Part shown: piece by piece, positions 47,563-59,294 of the stretch
How the letters are laid out: each line of letters starts with the position of its first letter
Numbering within the stretch: position 1 is the first letter of the stretch
Source: Trema orientale
Lineage: Eukaryota; Streptophyta; Magnoliopsida; Rosales; Cannabaceae
Assembly: GCA_002914845.1 (NCBI GenBank)
Contig: JXTC01000029.1
Span: 1-64,000 of the forward strand
Length of the DNA: 64,000 nt
Direction of reading: 5' to 3'
Position numbers and translations under genes: made by a program
The notes under the pieces: model-generated
Told to the model about the DNA's origin: nothing
What the model saw: the letters and a program-made list of their open reading frames with translations, nothing else
The model's database searches: none

Positions 47563-48090
47563 AGGGGTAAGTTAATCATTCAATGTAATTGGATAATCAA
47601 CTGATTCGAATATCACTTATAATAAATTATATTGAAATTGAAAATTAAAAATCTTATTTTATTATATCAATTTTGGTTTTTAGGTTTCAAAAATTTAACG
47701 AACTGATCCAATACAATCTGGCGTATATAAATATATCTAAATATATATTTTAAATTATATTATTTTGGCTAGCATAAAGCAAAATAATTGATTTTTTTTA
47801 TATAGTTTTGTGCTTTGGAACATTTTTATTGGTTTGAAACTTTGCATACTACGTAAACGTATCATGTTTATTGAACACAAATGTATGAATTATATATGTT
47901 GAAACCGATGATTTTTTTTTTTAATTTTCAGAATTCTATTTTTATGAGATCAAAGTCCAAATATTTTTAATTTAACTAATGTTTAAAACGAAAATCCAAC
48001 CCAATTGGACTTGGATCGAAATCTAAAAACAATGTTTGATCATATCATTAGATTGGATTAGCTTATGCCAAATCTAGTCGATGAACCCAA
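47563..48090. other. AT-rich stretch, possible hAT-like MITE
   Basis: Starts TAGGGGTAAGTTAATC and ends near GATGAACCC, with GATTGGAT words near both ends as in hAT MITEs, but neither end nor duplication could be confirmed. A (TA)n tract follows at 48102-48120. Confidence 0.3.
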
Positions 48091-48438
48091 AAAAAAAAAA
48101 AATATATATATATATATATATTCATCTCCTGTGATGTCTGGAGGGTGTTAGAATTCAAACACACTACTTATAATAAATAAAGAATACAAAGAAATATATA
48201 TACATATTGAATGTTCAGAACTTAACTGTTGCTGCTTTTTACATGCACATTGCATATCAATGAAAAACAGAAGTGCACTTACTTGTACAAATAAATTCAA
48301 ATTATGAGTTCTATAAAATTAAAAACTGATATCTAAATTTCTTTAGTCTCTTATGATTGTAATATTTTAGACGCTACATTGAAAATTTATGGAAGTTATA
48401 CCACCGTGATCATAATACGATCACTATCCCTGGATGAT

Positions 48439-48648
48439 TTTTTTTTTTTTTTTTTTTTTAAAAAGTTGAGCTTAACTAATGACATTCACTTATTACAAAT
48501 TAAAAGAAAATACCTACTACTACCCAATCTTCATCCCACTCCATTAGGGATAATAGACTTTCACGCCTACCTCTGGTGTTACTCGAACTTAGTACCGAAA
48601 TCCTAAGTAGTGGGTGCTCTTATCGTTTGAGCCAACCCACTTCGTCAT
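48439..48648 (-). mobile_element. tRNA-derived SINE
   Basis: Minus orientation: the head at 48648 downward has a box A-like TGGCTCAAACGATAAGAGC and a box B-like GTTCGAGTAAC about 35 bases on, and the tail is the A run seen as T at 48439-48459. A 15-bp target duplication CTATCCCT(G/A)GATGAT flanks it (48424-48438, 48649-48663) with one mismatch. Confidence 0.85.
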
Positions 48649-48794
48649 CTATCCCTAGATGATCTTATTCTTACACAAAAATGGTCTTCATGATCATTGA
48701 TAATGTAACTTGCATATACATATCCTAATTATGCTTTTTTCTATTTTCAATTTTACCCCTCCCCACTACAAGATAATTAATAGAAGGGTTAATG

Positions 48795-49335
48795 ATATTA
48801 ATAGACCCTGAATTATACATATTGTACCACTTTGTCTCCTGAATTTTCAACTTATATAGCAGTGGTCATTGAATGATGTAATTATTGCAACAATGATCTT
48901 TTAGTCACAAATTATTAAATATTTACATAAATAAATCATTATAAAGCATACGATTTGGTAACTGTGGTCAAGAATGAGATTCTGAATTTTTAATTTATAT
49001 AATAGACTACCAAGGTTTATGTAATTATTGCAAGAATGACCATTTTTTTTTCATAAACTGTTAAATTTTTTGACAGAAATTAGTCATGTACAAAGCGTAT
49101 AGTTTAGTAATTATAGCTAAAAATGAGATTTTGACTCATAGAAGTAAATAATGCCCAATTATACGCTTTGTCCATAGCTATTTTATATTGAAAAAACTAA
49201 CAGTTTGTGATAAATAAGTTATTATTGTAATAGTTGTAGAATTCGGAAGTTATAAACTATTACTATAATGTAAGTTGAAAATTCAAGAGATAAAGTAAAC
49301 AATGAGTATAATTCAAATACTATTACTATATTGAA
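48795..49335. repeat. AT-rich foldback repeat
   Basis: Left GAATTATACATATTG and CTTTGTCTCCTGAATTTTCA pair with right-arm sequence whose inverse reads GAATTATACTCATTG and TTTATCTCTTGAATTTTCA. Centre is degenerate copies of TAATTATTGCAA and AATGA(T/C)C. No coding. Confidence 0.55.
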
Positions 49336-49419
49336 TGGAATTACTATAACTTCAATTTGTAGCCCACCAATTCAGAAAATCTTCATGTATATCCCCCATG
49401 CACAATAATCCTGGAATGA

Positions 49420-49489
49420 ATCTGAACCGTTCAACGTCAGCAGAGGAAGGCCCCAATGGGTGGGCCCCCACTCCGTTGACGGTTCAGAT
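49420..49489. repeat. GC-rich inverted repeat (hairpin)
   Basis: ATCTGAACCGTTCAACG and CGTTGACGGTTCAGAT pair across a loop of about 38 bases that itself contains GGCCCCAATGGGTGGGCCC. No T run follows and no gene is adjacent. Confidence 0.6.
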
Positions 49490-50468
49490 ACGACTCATAG
49501 CTCAACAGGTGCACTTACCAGAGAGGACGACACTCCAAGCTTATCCAATTTGCATGTCGGTGCTTCACACTACACTACAGACACTTTCATTTCTATTTAA
49601 TTAGATTATTTCCCATCATTTCAGATTTTTTATCCCTGAAATTTTTTTTCCTTTTTAACATTTTATTTTCATTTAACCAAAAATAATTACACTAGCATAT
49701 TCATTTATTTTTTTTTTGAAAAAAAGAATTACATATACAGTACGCACTATTCACTATCGAATTTGACTAAAATTTTATTTATTGACCATTAATTTTTTGT
49801 ATGATTGCGAATTATTTCTATTAAAGAAACACACAATGCAAAAAACTAATGTAATTATTGTGTAAAAATTCTGGAATGTGACGCATTGTTCAAGTCATTA
49901 AGAATGGCTTGGTATGGTTAATGATTAGAATTTTTATAAACAATTGTTTCATATGTTTACTTTACGAGGGTTCTACTCTCCGAAGTGGAGCCAGCAGGAG
50001 AGACAAAGCGTAAGACCCTAGATAATTAATCCTTACTTCATTTTTTTGTGTTTCCTGATATTCATGTTTTGTAAAACTAATGTGACATGATATTAGCTAT
50101 TTTCTTGGTTCCTGGGATTCATATTTAGTAAAATTAATATGATACATGATGTTAGCTAGATTTGCGCTATGATATTCATGTATGGGAGGAGGAAGGGGGC
50201 TGCTACAAGGTTGTAAGATGCAGCGCCAAGGAACTTAATACATACTCGCTTTTAAACCTTCAACTACCAAATAAGAATTGAGCTCCAACATTACGCCACC
50301 CCATTCAGTGGTATATTATTAGAACCTGAATATATATTTTGTTTTGAGGAATATTATCCTCCAATTGAATATGAACCTAAATAATGTTTGGATATGTGGT
50401 TGAATATAAATTCCAATTCAACTTATACGGTTTTTGATTTATAATAGGATATTCAGATTCTTAAAATG
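49490..50468. other. Intergenic, upstream of the AAA gene
   Basis: No gene. Around 49970-50015 and 50175-50300 the base composition is more balanced (GGTTCTACTCTCCGAAGTGG, GGGAGGAGGAAGGGGGCTGC); these may be pieces of an old retroposon, but no ends were found. Confidence 0.3.
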
Positions 50469-50496
50469 AAAGAGAGAGAGAGAGAGAGAGAGAGAG
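50469..50496. repeat. (GA)n microsatellite
   Basis: About 13 GA units upstream of the AAA ATPase promoter. Confidence 0.9.
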
Positions 50497-50699
50497 GCTT
50501 ATTGTAAAGTTTGTAATTAATTTAGATATGTAGTTTTCCCAATTTCTAAATTAAGAAACAAAAATGACAAATAATTGCCCCAAAAATCAAAAGACACGTC
50601 GAACTGTCAAACCGAAATAATAACCGTCGAGAGCGTGACACGTAACAAAGTTGGCGGAAAATAATAATACTATTCAATCTCTCTCTCTCTCTCGATCGA

Positions 50700-51160
50700 T
50701 TGTTTTGTCTTTAAAAAACTCAAAAGGAGAAGGACAAAAACAGAGGAAGAGGGGGTCTTAAAAAGCGGGAACTATCTCCGCTCTCCACCATCGCCACCGC
50801 TCTCTCCGCCGCCGCCGCCGCCAGTAACTTCTCCTCCGCCGCGTATTTTCGGCTCTCTCAGATCCGATTCTTCTGCCTCACCCTATAAATAACCCCCTTT
50901 CTCTTCCAAAACTCTCCCCCAAAAAAAAACAGAGAGAAACCGCACAGATCGGAGTTTTTTTTTTTTTTTTTTTTCTCGGTTCTTTGTCTGAATCATATTT
51001 TTCGCCGTAGCGATAATATTTTCTTTTTTTTTTTTGGGAAAAAAATTAATTTGTAAGAAGAAAATATCATACCCGGTTCTGTTTTCGGTTCTCTGTTTTG
51101 AGAGAATTTTCAGAAATAAAATAAGTAAGTTAAAAAAAAAATCTCGAGAGAGAAAGAGAG
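50700..51160 (+). promoter_or_regulatory. Core promoter and 5' UTR of the AAA ATPase gene
   Basis: A TATA box, TATAAAT at 50884-50890, follows a GC-richer stretch with (GCC)n. It lies 271 bases before the start codon, so transcription should begin near 50915. The leader has a long T run (50956-50974) and purine-rich GAGA repeats right before the ATG. (CT)n occurs at 50680-50693. Confidence 0.6.
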
Positions 51161-54100
51161 ATGGAACAGAAAGGTTATCTGTTATCGGCGTTGAGCGTAG
51201 GAGTAGGAGTTGGAGTTGGGCTTGGGCTTGTGTCGGGCCAGGGCGTCGTCGGTAAATGGGCCGGGGGTGTTCCCTCCAACGCCATCACTCTCGATAAGAT
51301 GGAGCAAGAGATGCTACGCTTGATCGTTGATGGAAGAGAAAGCAAGGAAGTCACCTTTGATGATTTTCCGTACTACCTCAGGTTACACTACCAAAACCCC
51401 TGTTTCTTCTTTCCCTCTGTTTTTCATTTCCCGGCAATATATATATACGTTTTTGCACTTTTTTTTTCATTTTCTATAATATGGATTCAATTATTGAGTT
51501 TTGGTAATATAATATGGGAGATATTTTTACGTGCTCTAATTCATTGCTCTACATTTTCCGATACATCGAGAGTCGGATTCTGTGTTTCCGTGAATCACAG
51601 AGAACAAAATCTCATCTCTTTACTATTATTATTATTATTGTTGTTGTTGTTGTTGTTATTTGTTTTATAATATTTGTTTAAGGGAGTATGGATAAGTAGC
51701 AATAGCATTATAACAAAGTATATTGAATAAATTTTATTTAGTGGGCATGTTTATATCAGGAATATTCTAGTTTTGTCACGTGGGTTACTGTTCATTTTGT
51801 CTTTGGATAAAGTTTTCTTTCTGGGTCATGGAGAAATGAGGCTAATAAGGATTATTTCTCTTTTTTTTTTTTTGGATACGTGTATTCCCTTTTATTCTAT
51901 TACTCTAGTTTGTCATATTAATATTGTAATTACTAATGGTCTCAGTCCTTAATTAATTCATAAACCAAAGACCATTACTTACAAGTTTTTTCGACCCATT
52001 GAACCATTTAGTCAACTAGTAAATCGATACCCTCTCACTTTGTGTAATGTGTTTGTTCCATATATCCTCCTACGAGAAATTAAAATTTCTAGAGAAGAAA
52101 AAATGAATGAATATAAATAAGTCAGAAAAGGTACCTCTTCCCAAAATTTCTCCTTTAGTACGAACCATTCATGACATCAATTTTTTTTTTTTTCATCTTT
52201 CATGTAAATTAAAATTTAGAGATGTGAAATAAGTTGGGGCGTTAATGCTCCCACTATTAAATTTGTTTATGTAAAATTAATTGTCCTAATTCTCATACTT
52301 GCTTTTTGTCATGTGTTATGTCATATGTAACATTGTTCAATGAGGGGTGTTTTTGGTTAGATGCGTATAACTAATCTCCATATTTCATTGAGGTGGTAGA
52401 TTACGTGAAACCCACTGTAGAGCCCACCCTAATAGAGGTAGAGATGCATTAGAGACGCTAGCACTCTCTTTGAATTTTGTCTTTTCCACTGTCATGCATT
52501 TTTCAATTACTCAGTCGTGTATAAGCTATGGAATTTTACTCCGGATTTTTACGACAAATAAAGATTTATGAAACTACATATATAGTAAGATGTTTTTACG
52601 AAAAACTGACTAAACCTATAATGGCTAGTTTATACTTTTACTAAATATAAATGCATGGTGGTTCCCATGCACGTACGTAGGTCTCTCTGCATGCTTCTGT
52701 TCAACTTAGTTTCCTAAGGCTGATTAGATGTGCACCGCCCCTTATTCTATTCCATTGCTGATTTTGATTACAGTGAACAAACGCGAGTATTGCTAACAAG
52801 TGCAGCCTATGTGCATCTGAAACATGCCGAGGTTTCTAAATACACTCGGAATCTTTCTCCTGCTAGTCGAGCTATTTTGCTCTCAGGCCCTGCAGGTAAT
52901 TTGGAGCAATTTTTCCCTTGATGAGGGATTAAGAATAAAAGTCCAATCTTGACTGTTCATCGGTTTGTATGCCCATTGTGGACCACATAATCCTGCGCAT
53001 CCATGACTAAAATTAGACAATTGAGATGGATGCGACCGTTCTTAGCATTTCTCACTTTTTAAGAGTCTAGATTTATGTTTTGTTTCCTAATATATATTTG
53101 TATTTTTTATTTTTTATTTTTTATTTTTTCTCAATCTCGAAGAACTTTACCAACAAATGCTTGCCAAGGCTTTAGCCCATTACTTTGAAGCCAAGTTGTT
53201 GCTGTTAGATGTAACGGACTTTTCACTTAAGGTTTGCCTTGTTTTTCTTTTAGCTTTTGTTCTCTGTTGATTTCTAACTCTCCTATCAGTATTTAACATT
53301 TATAGTGTTGGAACTTCTACAGATTCAGAGCAAATATGGCAGTTCCAACAATGGATTGGTAAGCTTTATATCTTTTTTCCCCTCTTTGGTTTAGATGAGA
53401 TAGAGTAGTATATGATATTGGAGCTTGTACATTTCGTGTCTATTCAACTTCTAGACAACGATTTACCTCTAAAGATCGATTTTGTTTTGTAGTCTGTTAA
53501 AAGGTCTACTTCGGAGTCAACGCTAGAGCGATTGTCTGGCTTATTCGGGTCATTTGCTGGCCTTCAACAAAGGGAGGAACCCAAAGGTATGGTCTAATTG
53601 CAAACTGTGTTGTCTTCTTACAGATGTATTCATTGCGTCTATATTTACATTGTCACGGGCATATATCAGCTACCTTTGATGAGTACGTATACGTATTCTG
53701 ATACATTGACACATTTACTTACTATGTGGAAGATACATACGTATGTTACTACAAGGATAAACGTATACATTGCTCAGACTTTGTCATTTCTGACTGGGAA
53801 ACTATGTTGTAGGTGGTACACTACGAAGGCAAAGTAGCGGTGTTGAGATCAGATCCAGGTATTTGGAGATTTTTTAAAGTTATTACTTATGAGTGTTGAT
53901 TATTGCATTATCACAAGTGTGACAGTGTATTGCCTGCCACATAGTATGTGGGACCTAGTAAGCTCCACAAGTAACACTTATATCACAGACATGATGATGC
54001 ATCAACAAATCAGTGATTGGTTTAGTGTCCTCATGGTTCGTTTTGTATAATTTTGTTTCAACTATATTTGTGCTACTAAATTTCAGAGGAATAGAAGGTT

Positions 54101-57100
54101 ATAGTGCTCCCTCAAAGCTTCGGAGAAATGCCTCTGCCGCAGCTAATATCAGTAACCTGGCTTCTCAGTCTAATGCAAACCCAGGTTCTTTTCCACTAGG
54201 TTCTTTTCATACATCCACATTGAGTTATTAAGTTGGCAAATCTTATACGGCATGGTGCAGGGGTGATAAAAATATATGCTTTTTTTTTCCCCCCCTCTCA
54301 ATCATATGATTCTTATCAACTTATGTTTGAAATATAAATTTGTGCTTCAAAAAATTTCAGGGTTCAATCTTTGAAGGTATTTGTTGTCATTTTTTCCCAT
54401 CAGAACATGTAAGTTACTTACTTGGTTACTGTTTCTCTCTCTTTAGGTCCTCTCAAGCGCGAAAGCAGCTGGTCCTTTGATGAGAAGCTTTTTATTCAGT
54501 CTCTCTACAGGGTAATATCATGTTTTTACTGTCTCAAAAATCTCATCTGTGAACAACATAATCTGATGTTTTCTTAAGTGGTTTTGTACCAAGTTCCTTA
54601 TTCAGATGTTTATGGTCCCGTTTTGTTCGCCTATTTGAATGTGTGTATTTGAATAGAAATTGTGGAATGTGTTATAATTGGAATGGGAGACATTTGAATG
54701 GAAAAAATAGTGGAATGGGTTATAATTAGAATGGGAGCATTAGAATGGACCATTTAAAAGCACCTCTCCCCCTCCATTCTCATTCAAGACAAAAAAAAAA
54801 ACCATTCCAATGGTTAATTTTTCTGATGGACCATTTGAATGGAAAAACTGAATTGTTAAAACAAAAACACATTCTAAAAGATCATTTGAATGGAAAAATT
54901 GGAGTTGTTGAAACAAACACTCATTTAAATAGATTTTCCATTTCAAACGGGGCCTATGTATTCCTCGAAATGTCACTTAAAATATTGCATTTCCTTTTTA
55001 GGTATTGGTTTCGGTTTCAAAAACCAGTCCCATTGTGCTATACCTTAGAGATGTGGAGAAGTTCTTATGCAGATCACAGAGGATATATAATTTATTCCAG
55101 AAGATGTTGAATAAACTTTCTGGATCAGTGCTGATCCTGGGTTCTCAAGTTGTGGATCCAAAAGATGATTTCAGAGAAGTTGATGAGAAGATTTCTGCTC
55201 TTTTCACTTACACAATCGAGATAAGGCCACCTGAAGACGAATCCCATCATGTCAGCTGGAAGTCTAAACTAGAGGAGGATATGAGAATGATCCAAGTAAA
55301 AGATAACAGAAACCATATAGTGGAAGTACTTTCAGCAAACGATCTTGATTGCGATGATCTGGACTCAATCTGCATTGAAGACACAATGGTTCTCAGTAAT
55401 TATATAGAAGAGATTGTGGTGTCAGCAATTTCTTATCACTTGATGAATAACAAGAATCCTGAATATAGAAATGGAAAACTTATTATTTCTTCCAAAAGGT
55501 AAAGTCAGATCTTTGATTTCTCATTTAATGATTTTCTGTTGTTTTAATATTCCTCGTGTTCTTACTGAGTCTCCTGTCAAACAGCTTGTCCCATGGATTG
55601 AGTATATTCCAAGAAGGCAAATCTGACGGTAAAAATTTATTAAAGTTGGAAGCTCAGGTTGAAACATCTAAGGTTTGATAATCTTCATGTTTCTACATCG
55701 TTTACTTAAGATAAAAGTGTTAAAAGTATGAGTGTTATTCATTTTTGCTTCCACTTACAGGAAGCAGAAAGCAAAGAGGCTGCTGGGGTGAAGCCAGAAA
55801 CAAAAACTGAAAGCAGTACTCCTGAAAACAAACCTGGAGGAGAGACACCGGCAGCTTCAGTGGCTAAGACAGGCGCTGATAATTCAATTCCAGCTGCTAA
55901 AGCTCCGGTAAGTCTCCATCGTGGTTGTTTGTAAATAATCTGTCTAAACTTATCAGAAACACACATCTCTAAACTTTTTGCTTTTTCTGTTTGAGAAGCT
56001 ATTAGAAACGTTAAAGAACACAACTTAAACATTTACACAAGTTAAAAATTGGCTTTCTTCTGCTCATAATTTTCATGCAAATCATATAGATACTTGTTTC
56101 CGCAATATCTGTAACTTTCTTCTACGTGACTTGTTGTCGTACCATTGATATTGATAATTGAAATGGCTTATGTCTTGTTAACAGGAAGTACCACCTGACA
56201 ACGAATTTGAGAAGCGCATAAGGCCAGAGGTGATACCAGCTAGTGAGATTGGGGTGACATTTGCTGATATTGGTGCTTTAGATGAGATCAAAGAATCCCT
56301 TCAGGAATTAGTAATGCTTCCTCTTCGAAGACCGGACCTCTTCAGTGGAGGACTCTTAAAGCCTTGCAGAGGAATATTACTATTTGGGCCTCCGGGAACT
56401 GGGAAGACAATGATGGCAAAGGCCATTGCTAAGGAGGCAGGAGCGAGCTTCATTAATGTATCCATGTCTACCATCACCTCGAAATGGTTCGGTGAGGATG
56501 AGAAGAATGTCCGAGCTCTCTTCACACTGGCAGCAAAAGTTTCCCCCACTATTATCTTTGTAGATGAGGTTGATAGCATGCTCGGGCAGAGATCAAGAGC
56601 TGGGGAACACGAAGCCATGCGAAAGATAAAGAATGAGTTCATGACTCATTGGGACGGGCTCTTGACAAAACCAGGTGAAAGGATTCTTGTTCTTGCTGCT
56701 ACAAACAGGCCATTTGACCTTGATGAAGCAATTATCAGGCGTTTTGAGCGAAGGTATGAATGCATGTGTGGTGATCTACAAATGTCACCTACTTTGTGGT
56801 GATCTACAAGTGTCATCTACTTTCTTATATGAATATGATGTTAGTAGTTGACATCTTTAGAAAAAAGTACTGTCTATATGAACACGAATTTTTAATTTCA
56901 AGTAACAGTACATTTCATATGGTTTATAATTCTATGAAGTTCCTTGTTTGTTTTACCTGTTATGTTTGGAACGATGATTCTAGTCGTCTTCATCAATGAC
57001 AACGCTTATATATTTTCGTATACAGAATTTTGGTGGGGCTTCCATCATTGGAGAACAGGGAAATGATCTTAAAAACTCTATTGGCAAAAGAGAAAGTGGA

Positions 57101-58078
57101 AGAAGGATTAGACTACAAGGATCTTGCATCTATGACAGAAGGATATAGTGGAAGCGATCTTAAGGTCTGTAGGTGGATTACTTGGCTTTTTTGGCTTCGT
57201 ATTTGGTTAATTTGTGAAGAATTACCTTGTGGTTGACTATGGCATTACTCTTAAACAGAACTTATGCACAACAGCTGCTTATCGGCCTGTCAGGGAGCTA
57301 ATACAACAGGAGAGGTTAAAGGATTTGGTAAATGATTCCATCTCAAGCTTGTAGCTTTATGTTGTTTAAAGCATGCACTCATGTTGGAGTGTATACAGTG
57401 TTGATGAGAGCTCGATCACTCTTTTGTAGGAGAAACTACGGATAACTGCAGACGGAAAGAATTTGGGAGAGGCTTCCAACTCCAAGGAGAGACAGGCTGC
57501 GGAAGTAGCTAGTTCAGAAAAAACTGCAGAAACAGTTGGTGATAAAGAGGGAAGAGTCATTACCCTCAGGCCTTTAAACATGGAGGACTTCAGGCTAGCG
57601 AAGAATCAGGTATATACTAGTATACAGATATTTACGCACGAGTATAAATTATATACATATAACATGTTCGAGTCATCCTTTGATTCTAATATCATAGATA
57701 ACATTCTCCAACTTATACATAATATCCTTTGATTTCTCTTATTTTTCTCTTGGATTCATGTATTGCTTGTTTGGTAACACTTCGATATTTTGTTTTTTCT
57801 TTCTAAAATTAAAGCTGGTGGTGAAGATGGTTCTCAATACTCGAGAAAATCTCTATTATTTTTCCTTCCACTGTGAAAGACAAACCAATAATTGGAAGTG
57901 CTAAGAACAAGCTAGTCGTTGAACCAACTCGAAATCTTAGTACTAAATCATTCCTGGGTTGCAGGTCGCCGCCAGCTTTGCAGCCGAAGGATCTATAATG
58001 AATGAGTTGAAGCAGTGGAACGACCAATATGGGGAAGGAGGGTCAAGGAAGAAGCAGCAGTTAACTTATTTCCTATGA
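51161..58078 (+). CDS. MSP1/DAA1-like AAA+ ATPase (spastin/MSP1 meiotic clade)
   Basis: Member of the plant AAA ATPases related to Arabidopsis DAA1 and yeast MSP1, which extract misplaced membrane proteins. Sixteen exons: 51161-51381, 52774-52895, 53143-53231, 53323-53358, 53493-53586, 53813-53858, 54087-54184, 54447-54511, 55002-55498, 55585-55672, 55761-55907, 56185-56753, 57026-57164, 57259-57327, 57430-57609, 57965-58078; all GT-AG; 857 aa, normal for the family. Residues 4-27 are a glycine/valine-rich hydrophobic segment, a possible membrane anchor. A degenerate N-terminal ATPase-like part (AILLSGPAE) precedes a K/E/P/A-rich linker. The real AAA module has Walker A GPPGTGKT (569-576), Walker B IIFVDE (624-629), sensor 1 ATNRP and arginine fingers R686/R687, then the Vps4-like C-terminal region. 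Intron 8 holds a MITE. No damage is seen; the protein should be active. Confidence 0.93.
51618..51660. repeat. (ATT)n(GTT)n microsatellite in AAA intron 1
   Basis: Compound triplet repeat, ATT units followed by GTT units, just inside the first intron. Confidence 0.85.
54614..54954 (+). mobile_element. Tourist-like MITE in intron 8 of the AAA gene
   Basis: A 341-bp insert with imperfect inverted ends, GGTCCCGTTTTGTTC on the left and the reverse complement of GGCCCCGTTTGAAA on the right, flanked by TAT on both sides (54611-54613, 54955-54957). Internally it repeats TTTGAATGGAAAAA-like motifs. The G-C-rich start followed by GTTTG and a 3-bp target resemble PIF/Harbinger MITEs, but TSD length alone is weak evidence. 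It lies wholly in the intron. Confidence 0.5.
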
Positions 58079-59294
58079 GACTGCCTGCCATTTACTGCCA
58101 CTGTTTTGCCTAAAAGAAAAATAGTTGAATGAATGGTTTAACCTTTTCCCCTCTTGGATCTAAACTTGTTCAGGGCAGAGGTTAAGGATATAAGAGACCA
58201 ACGACAATAATTGGGCAAAAAAGATCGATTCCCATAGAGAGCTTGCCTCAGAAATGGTACTGTGTCGTCAGTTTTATGGTTTTGTTTCAATGGAATATAG
58301 ATTATGTATGATATTTCCAGAAATGGGAATAAGTGCGAGAAGCCGCTTGTTTGGATTGTGTTGTATTCAAATCGAAGTGAGTAACAGCTTTGTGTTACAT
58401 AAATGCTTTTTGCACTTCTAAATCCAAATTTGGTTGTCGATTGGAGAGTTTTTCTGAGAGTTTCCTGAAACGTCCCCGAGTACCAAAACTTTTTAAAGAG
58501 AACATAAATAAACAAATAATATTTCAAGATAGGTAGAAGATGGAAAATGGACAAACAACTTTATCATTTTTGAACGTTGTGCTGCAAGTTTAGATCTAAC
58601 CCATGTAATAGAACGCGTCGATTCAACGGTTTGACAACAATAATGTGCATGTCATTAATTAACAAGTCGTTATCAAACGAATTAAATCCCCACTAAGAGG
58701 ATTACAATAAAATTTAATTTTTTAAAAAAAAAAAGGTAATCTAACGAACTTTCTCAGAGTGAGACACGTATAACGCTATGGAGCCCATGTAGCAAATCAA
58801 CGTTGGGTACTCCGCCTGGCCCATGAATTATCGATACTACCGATCAATAGCAATAGCACCCGTAGGAACCAGACTACTTGACCAAATGTAAAGACTCATC
58901 TAATAATTTGTATGATAGCAACGAGAATTGGCTACCTTGAACTTGAATCGCTCTAATTGGGAAACATGCCCGAACCAATAATTAGATCATTACACAACCC
59001 AATTTACAAAGTGCTATATAATTAATATGCAATTCATACCAAAGTCGTAGAAAATTCCATGAAAGTTGTAATATAATAATATACGTAGGAAAAACAACTA
59101 AAAACAAGTATGGAAAAAACCCCACAAAAACATCCGTCCACATTGGAACCCAAGGACTCTAGATAAAGAAAAGAAGAGAGAAGGGTTCTACCCAACCATG
59201 GATAGAATTTCACAAACACTAGGAAAATATATAGCTACCCAATGATATTTGTCAGCAAATAGACTGGCGTCTGTCAAGTCGACCATCGACCACT
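58079..59294. other. 3' flanks of the convergent AAA and reticulon genes
   Basis: The AAA gene (+) and reticulon gene (-) converge here. 58079 to about 58550 is likely 3' UTR and flank of the AAA gene; the region nearer 59294 is the reticulon 3' UTR. No further gene. Confidence 0.45.

Noticed and set aside
58138-58554. 138-codon minus-strand frame downstream of the AAA gene
   Set aside because: It overlaps the likely AAA 3' UTR, has no recognisable domain and no promoter signal; treated as chance.
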